Source of the DNA: MWDV01 sp964634255
Lineage (GTDB): Bacteria > Verrucomicrobiota > Verrucomicrobiia > Limisphaerales > MWDV01
NCBI GenBank assembly: GCA_964634255.1
Contig: CAZWJC010000281.1
Span: 1-9,033 of the forward strand
Length of the DNA stretch: 9,033 nucleotides
Direction: 5' to 3'
How positions within the stretch are numbered: the stretch's first letter is position 1; every line of letters begins with the position of its first letter. This document shows positions 5,449-9,033 of the stretch, piece after piece. The notes beneath the pieces were generated by a model. The model saw nothing but the letters and a program-made list of their open reading frames with translations. It did not search any database and had not been told where the DNA came from. Made by a program: the position numbers and the translations under genes.

Positions 5449-7808
5449 AAACAACCCTGATCGCCGTGTTGCTTTGCACCGCCAGCCTGCTTTTGCCCTG
5501 CGCCCACGCCCAGCGAAGCGAAGCCGACCGCCAGGCGCTGTCCCAACTCCGCGCCAAGGCGGAAACCGGCGATGCCCAAGCCCAATGTGAGCTGGGCACA
5601 GTCTTCTCCTTGGGCAGATATGGCGCAGCGACGAACTACTTGGAGGCAATCAAGTGGTTTCGCCAGGCCGCCGCGCAAGATCATGCGGAAGCTCAAAACA
5701 ACCTCGGTAACTGCTACGCAACGGGCCAAGGCGTGGCGACGAACACCGTGGAGGCGGTGAGGTTGTTTCGCCAAGCAGCCGAGCAGAATCACGCCATAGC
5801 TCAAAACCGTTTGGGCTTTTGCTTCGCCAACGGGATGGGGGTGGCAACGAACTATGTTACGGCGGTGAAATGGTGGCGCCGGGCCGCCGAACAGAATCTC
5901 GCCGACGCTCAACACAATCTGGGCGCCTGCTACGCTCTGGGCCAGGGGGTGGCGAAGGATGCCGTGGAGGCGGTGAAGTGGTTCCGGCGAGCCGCCGAGC
6001 AGGACTACGCCCCCGCCCAAACCAGTCTGGGCGGCTGTTACGCCGTTGGTCAAGGTGTGGCGGAAGATGCCGTGGAAGCCGTGAAGTGGTTTCGCCGCGC
6101 CGCTGAACTGAATTTCGCCGAGGCACAATACAGTCTGGGCATCTGCTACGCCCTGGGCCAGGGGGTGGTGAAGGACGCCGAGGAAGCGGTGAGATGGTTG
6201 CGCACAGCCGCCGCGCAAGATCACGCCGAAGCTCAAAACAAACTGGGCCAGTGCTACGACACGGGCCGAGGGGTGGCGAAAGACGATGCGGAGGCGGCAA
6301 AGTGGTGGCGCAAGGCCGCCGAACATGGCATCGCCGAGGCTCAGTACAATCTGGGCGTCTGTCACGCCACCGGGCAAGGCGTCGCGAAGGACTATGGGGA
6401 GGCGGTGAAATGGTGGCGACGAGCCGCCGGGCAGAATCACGTCACGGCTCAATACAATCTGGGCGTCCACTACTACATGGGCCAAGGCGTGACGAAGGAT
6501 GAAGTGGAGGCTTACAAGTGGTGGCTCCTGGCAAGTGCGCAAGGGGAGGAGTTGGCCAAGAAAAACATGACGATGCTGGAGCGTAAGTTGACGCGGGAGC
6601 AAATCGCCGAGGGGCAGAAGCGCGCCGCCAATTTCAAGCTGCCAGAGGTTCCGTCACTCGACGCTCGGCAAGGCGCGGTTGGCGGCAAGCCGTCGGCCGA
6701 TCTCCTTGCCCAAGCGGAACAAGGCGAGGCTAAGGCCCAGAGTGAATTGAGGGGGGCATTCCAGGATGGCAAGCAGGATGTGGCGACGAATTCGGTGGAG
6801 GCGGTGAAGTGGTTTCGCGATCCCCCCAGCCAAAGCGAACCCACCGGCGACGCAGCGAAGCATGAAGCGGAAGCCTTCAAGTGGTTTCTGCTCGACCTCC
6901 GCGCCGAGGCGGAAAAGGGCGATGCCAAGGCCCAGACCGCACTGGGTGAGGTTTCTCGCTTGGGCATATTGGGCGTGGCGACAAATCATGTAGAGGCAGT
7001 GAAGTGGTTCCGGAAGGCAGCCGAGCAGGGTTATGCGCCGGCCCAACACCGCCTCGGAGTGGCGTTTCACTTCGGCAACGGAGTGCGGGGCGACCGGCGA
7101 GAAGCCGCCCTTTGGTACCGCAAGGCCGCTGACCAGGGCTATGCGAAGGCCCAGTTCTGTCTTGGACATATCCTGGACCAGAACTCTGAGAATGTGGAAG
7201 CCCGGGCAGAAGCCCGTCAGTGGTACCACAAAGCCGCCGACCAAGGCTACGCAATCGCCCAGGCACAGCTTGGGCTGGCTTACCTCTGGGGCTTCGGCGG
7301 GCCCAAAGACCCGGCCCAAGCTCTCAAGTGGCTGCGCAAGGCCACCGAGCAAGGAAGTGCAATCGCCCACGCGCATCTTGGGATCATGTACCAGAGAGGC
7401 GAGGGAGTACCCAAAGACCTCGCGGAAGCGCTCAAGCAGCATCGCCAGGCTGCCGAACTCGGCTGGGTGTCGGCTCAGTTGGAGCTTGCCAAGATCTTCG
7501 CCGATGGCGAAGGCGTGCCCCAGGACCTTGCGATAGCCCTCAAGTGGCGCCGCATGGCCGCTGACCAGGGCGACGCAGGTGCCCAACGCGACTTGGGAGT
7601 GAGGTTTGCCGAAGGCAACGGCGTGCCAACGAACAACGTGAATGCCTACCTGTGGTTCGACCTGGCTTCGCGGCATCTTCAGGACGCGGCGAACCGAAGA
7701 GACAAATTGGAAAGCCAGATGTCGTCCGAACAGATCGCTGAAGCCAGGCGTTTGTCGGCGCAGTTTGTTCCACGCAAAGTTCCACCTGAAAAGGATCCTC
7801 CCTGGTGA
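5445..7808 (+). CDS. Large secreted Sel1-repeat protein with two Sel1 modules
   Basis: This 787-residue protein starts with a clean signal peptide (M-K-T-T-L-I-A-V-L-L-C-T, cut after A-H-A before Gln23), so ATG 5445 is the real start although the frame is open further upstream. Module one (residues about 44-370) has nine 36-residue Sel1 repeats of the form A-x-A-Q-x-x-L-G-x-x-Y-x-x-G-x-G-V-x-x-D-x-x-E-A-V-K-W-x-R-x-A-A. It closes with a cap at about 375-393 (M-L-E-R-K-L-T-R-E-Q-I-A-E-G). A linker with a degenerate repeat follows (about 415-490). Module two (about 494-742) has seven more repeats and its own cap (about 754-774, S-S-E-Q-I-A-E-A-R-R-L). Sel1 arrays are alpha-solenoids used for protein-protein contacts, but the partner here is unknown. 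The protein is periplasmic or exported by prediction. The two capped modules suggest fusion of two tandem Sel1 genes. The stop overlaps the GNAT gene. Confidence 0.93.
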   Translation: MKTTLIAVLLCTASLLLPCAHAQRSEADRQALSQLRAKAETGDAQAQCELGTVFSLGRYGAATNYLEAIKWFRQAAAQDHAEAQNNLGNCYATGQGVATNTVEAVRLFRQAAEQNHAIAQNRLGFCFANGMGVATNYVTAVKWWRRAAEQNLADAQHNLGACYALGQGVAKDAVEAVKWFRRAAEQDYAPAQTSLGGCYAVGQGVAEDAVEAVKWFRRAAELNFAEAQYSLGICYALGQGVVKDAEEAVRWLRTAAAQDHAEAQNKLGQCYDTGRGVAKDDAEAAKWWRKAAEHGIAEAQYNLGVCHATGQGVAKDYGEAVKWWRRAAGQNHVTAQYNLGVHYYMGQGVTKDEVEAYKWWLLASAQGEELAKKNMTMLERKLTREQIAEGQKRAANFKLPEVPSLDARQGAVGGKPSADLLAQAEQGEAKAQSELRGAFQDGKQDVATNSVEAVKWFRDPPSQSEPTGDAAKHEAEAFKWFLLDLRAEAEKGDAKAQTALGEVSRLGILGVATNHVEAVKWFRKAAEQGYAPAQHRLGVAFHFGNGVRGDRREAALWYRKAADQGYAKAQFCLGHILDQNSENVEARAEARQWYHKAADQGYAIAQAQLGLAYLWGFGGPKDPAQALKWLRKATEQGSAIAHAHLGIMYQRGEGVPKDLAEALKQHRQAAELGWVSAQLELAKIFADGEGVPQDLAIALKWRRMAADQGDAGAQRDLGVRFAEGNGVPTNNVNAYLWFDLASRHLQDAANRRDKLESQMSSEQIAEARRLSAQFVPRKVPPEKDPPW
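5574..6512 (+). repeat. Tandem 108-bp coding repeats (Sel1 units, module one)
   Basis: About nine direct repeats of 108 bp, each a 36-codon Sel1 unit, share DNA such as GAGGCGGTGAA before TGG codons and CTGGGC cores. The high similarity makes this stretch prone to unequal recombination and to assembly collapse. A second, more diverged series of seven units lies at about 6924-7670. Confidence 0.85.
7791..7795 (+). promoter_or_regulatory. Ribosome binding site AAGGA ahead of GTG 7805
   Basis: AAGGA inside the last codons of the Sel1 gene lies 9 nt before GTG 7805. It favours that start, coupled to the Sel1 stop (GTGA overlap), over the internal ATG at 7850, which has no Shine-Dalgarno. Confidence 0.5.
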
Positions 7809-8320
7809 ACACAATCAACGTAGGCCGCCCGAGCACGCCACGACATTCCATGCGCCTGGTCCGTTTTCAAAGCGAATACCAGGAACCGATGCTTGCGCTT
7901 CATCGGAGCGCCATCGAGGGATTCACCTTGGGCATGAGCCAGCAGCAGGACGAGGCGGACCTCAGGGATGTTGAGGAGGATTATCTGCGCTCGGGCGGTG
8001 AGTTTCTTCTCGGTTTCGTCGGCGGGAAGCTTGTGGCGATGGGTGGTTTCAAGCGTCTCGCAGAGAGTCTGGCTGAGCTGCGGCGGATGCGGATTGCCCG
8101 TGATCTTCAGGGCCACGGTCATGGGACGGTGCTGTTGCAGGAGTTGGAGCGGCGAGCGTTTCGGGCTGGTATTCGGACGTTCTGTTTAAGCGCGGCGCGG
8201 AGACGTCCAGTGACGCTGCGTTTCTATCGGAAGCACGGCTATCAAGAGTCAGGTTCGGGTTTCTATGGAGCAGTCCCGACGGTCCGATTTAGCAAGTCAT
8301 TGGATGCCCATAACGCATGA
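7805..8320 (+). CDS. GNAT family N-acetyltransferase
   Basis: This 171-residue protein has the GNAT fold signature. Residues 94-107 contain motif A with the acetyl-CoA pyrophosphate loop Q-G-H-G-H-G (consensus Q/R-x-x-G-x-G/A), preceded by a strand (E-L-R-R-M-R-I). Residues 138-147 (L-R-F-Y-R-K-H-G-Y) are motif B. Strands at about 66-80 (F-L-L-G-F-V-G-G-K-L-V-A-M-G) match the beta-2/beta-3 region. The acceptor substrate cannot be told from sequence; GNATs modify amines on antibiotics, proteins, amino acids or small molecules. The GTG start with AAGGA overlaps the Sel1 stop by 4 bp, so the gene is probably co-translated with the Sel1 gene. Starting at ATG 7850 instead would remove 15 unstructured residues and still leave a complete domain. 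Confidence 0.9.
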   Translation: MNTINVGRPSTPRHSMRLVRFQSEYQEPMLALHRSAIEGFTLGMSQQQDEADLRDVEEDYLRSGGEFLLGFVGGKLVAMGGFKRLAESLAELRRMRIARDLQGHGHGTVLLQELERRAFRAGIRTFCLSAARRRPVTLRFYRKHGYQESGSGFYGAVPTVRFSKSLDAHNA

Positions 8321-8743
8321 GAGCAAACAGCCCAATCCAGAGCTTCCCGCCAAATCCAAGATGCCCGAAAGGGCAGCCTGCCCCACGAGCATTCACGCGA
8401 TGTTGGCGTTCGCGGCTCAACCAGCGGATGCCCTCAGCGGCGTGCTGGGCTACGCCGGGCAGCAACTCGCAGAAATGATGAGCATGAGATTGATCGTTGA
8501 ATGTTTCGAAGCGCGTCCAGAACCGTCCATGCATAAACAGCTCCCGTCGAGAACATCCAAGTGAACCGGCCAATTCAACTCCAATGACCATCATCTGTTC
8601 ATCTACCTCACGCCAAGCATCGCCTGCGTCGTGCCGCGTCGGGGGTTCGCCAGCGCCGGAGAACGGGAATCCTTCAACGAGTTCTGTCAGCGGAAGGCAA
8701 GTGGTCAGAGTGTCCAAACGTCCCAGCATCCGAACATCACTTC
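8321..8743. other. Intergenic stretch without a convincing gene; two small hairpins
   Basis: These 423 bases separate the GNAT stop from the next gene. Visible structure: a perfect 5-bp stem with a GAAA tetraloop (TGCCC at 8362-8366, GGGCA at 8371-8375) and a 6-bp stem with an 8-nt loop (CGGCGT at 8438-8443, ACGCCG at 8452-8457). Neither is followed by a T run, so neither is a standard terminator. Short + strand ORFs here lack family motifs. The - strand is open from 8729 to 8289 (146 codons) but shows no recognisable domain. I see no promoter I would defend. Confidence 0.5.
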
Positions 8744-9033
8744 ATGACGGGCCGTGAGCAATTGATCCAGCGGATCGAGATCGCCTTTGCTGACGTCGAG
8801 CGAGGCAATGGCCTGACGCTCCACGAGGCGGCGGTGTTTGAAGGCACAGATTACTGCACCGCCGAGGAGCGTGCTCGCGTCCGGGCGCGTGACCCCTGGC
8901 TCCGCTGGCAGGACATTCCCGACGCTGCCTTGGAGGAATGTCTGGACCGCTGGGCCTGCGATGAGGAAGGGTCTCGCTTCCACCTGCCGGCCTACCTGCG
9001 CTGGCATCTCCGCCATCCGCGAGGATTGCTCCC
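8744..9033 (+). CDS. DUF6714-like protein (3'-truncated by window edge)
   Basis: The reading frame from ATG 8744 stays open to the right edge and gives 96 residues. The sequence begins M-T-G-R-E-Q-L-I-Q-R-I-E-I-A-F-A-D-V, then T-L-H-E-A, a short variable part, and W-Q-D-I-P-D-A-A-L-E-E-C. It closes with G-S-R-F-H-L-P-A-Y-L-R-W-H-L. The order I-x-x-A-F ... L-H-E-A ... W-x-D-I-P-D ... F-x-L-P-A-Y/F-x-x-W is what I know from DUF6714 proteins, which are small cytosolic proteins of unknown function. Most of the family's length is present, so only a short C terminus should be missing. No Shine-Dalgarno is visible, and the upstream 420 bp carry no obvious promoter. Codon use resembles the neighbouring genes. 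Confidence 0.75.
   Translation, partial: MTGREQLIQRIEIAFADVERGNGLTLHEAAVFEGTDYCTAEERARVRARDPWLRWQDIPDAALEECLDRWACDEEGSRFHLPAYLRWHLRHPRGLL

Noticed and set aside
5574..6512. Regular repeats as a CRISPR array or satellite
   Set aside because: The 108-bp period is exactly 36 codons, in frame, and encodes Sel1 consensus throughout.
5184..7814. Very long - strand open frames opposite the Sel1 gene
   Set aside because: They mirror the 108-bp repeat of the + strand gene (periodic H-R-L-x-x-V-L-R-H type text) and have no independent start signal.
8415..8503. GCTCAAC ... GTTGAAT as a third attC site
   Set aside because: Both cores fit consensus, but the arms next to them are not complementary; such core matches are expected about once per kilobase by chance.
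8289..8729. - strand 146-codon ORF as a real gene
   Set aside because: No recognisable domain, no good ribosome site, and it runs into the end of the GNAT gene; kept only as a finding.

Overview
The window is about 9 kb of GC-rich bacterial DNA with every convincing gene on the + strand. Gene content points to a Verrucomicrobiota genome, most like the Pedosphaera/Limisphaera group, although Planctomycetes cannot be excluded. The pointers are a membrane-anchored Ser/Thr kinase with kinesin-light-chain-type TPRs, a secreted C-type-lectin protein ending in the Y-Q-L-Q-x-S-T-N...W module common in that phylum, a VVVDG-type propeller protein, a large Sel1-repeat protein, and a DUF6714-like gene. 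This placement rests on family knowledge, not on a phylogenetic marker. No rRNA, tRNA, CRISPR array or insertion sequence is visible.

Layout: (1) 2-1744, the 3' part of a Ser/Thr kinase-TPR gene cut by the left edge. (2) 1745-1919, a short gap with no evident signal. (3) 1920-3356, a secreted C-type lectin-like protein. (4) 3353-3642, two tiny overlapping or adjacent ORFs that look coding-like but may be a frameshifted remnant. (5) 3644-4069, a small zinc-ribbon protein of unknown function. (6) 4099-4518, a small DUF6678-like gene bracketed by two palindromic elements of about 90 bp (3989-4083 and 4536-4625). (7) 4645-5448, a secreted propeller protein whose 3' end has been joined out of frame to the tail of a Sel1-repeat gene. 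(8) 5445-7808, a 787-residue secreted Sel1-repeat protein made of two Sel1 modules. (9) 7805-8320, a GNAT acetyltransferase overlapping the Sel1 gene by 4 bp. (10) 8321-8743, about 420 bp without a convincing gene. (11) 8744 to the right edge, the start of a DUF6714-like gene.

The proteins do not form a recognisable pathway. The left half looks like signalling and surface proteins (kinase, lectin). The middle and right look like accessory DNA, with small genes of unknown function, a GNAT, repeat-protein genes and signs of recombination. The two most interesting observations are the out-of-frame propeller/Sel1 junction at about 5260-5280 and the possible integron-cassette character of the DUF6678-like gene. 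Neither amounts to proof of a new system.
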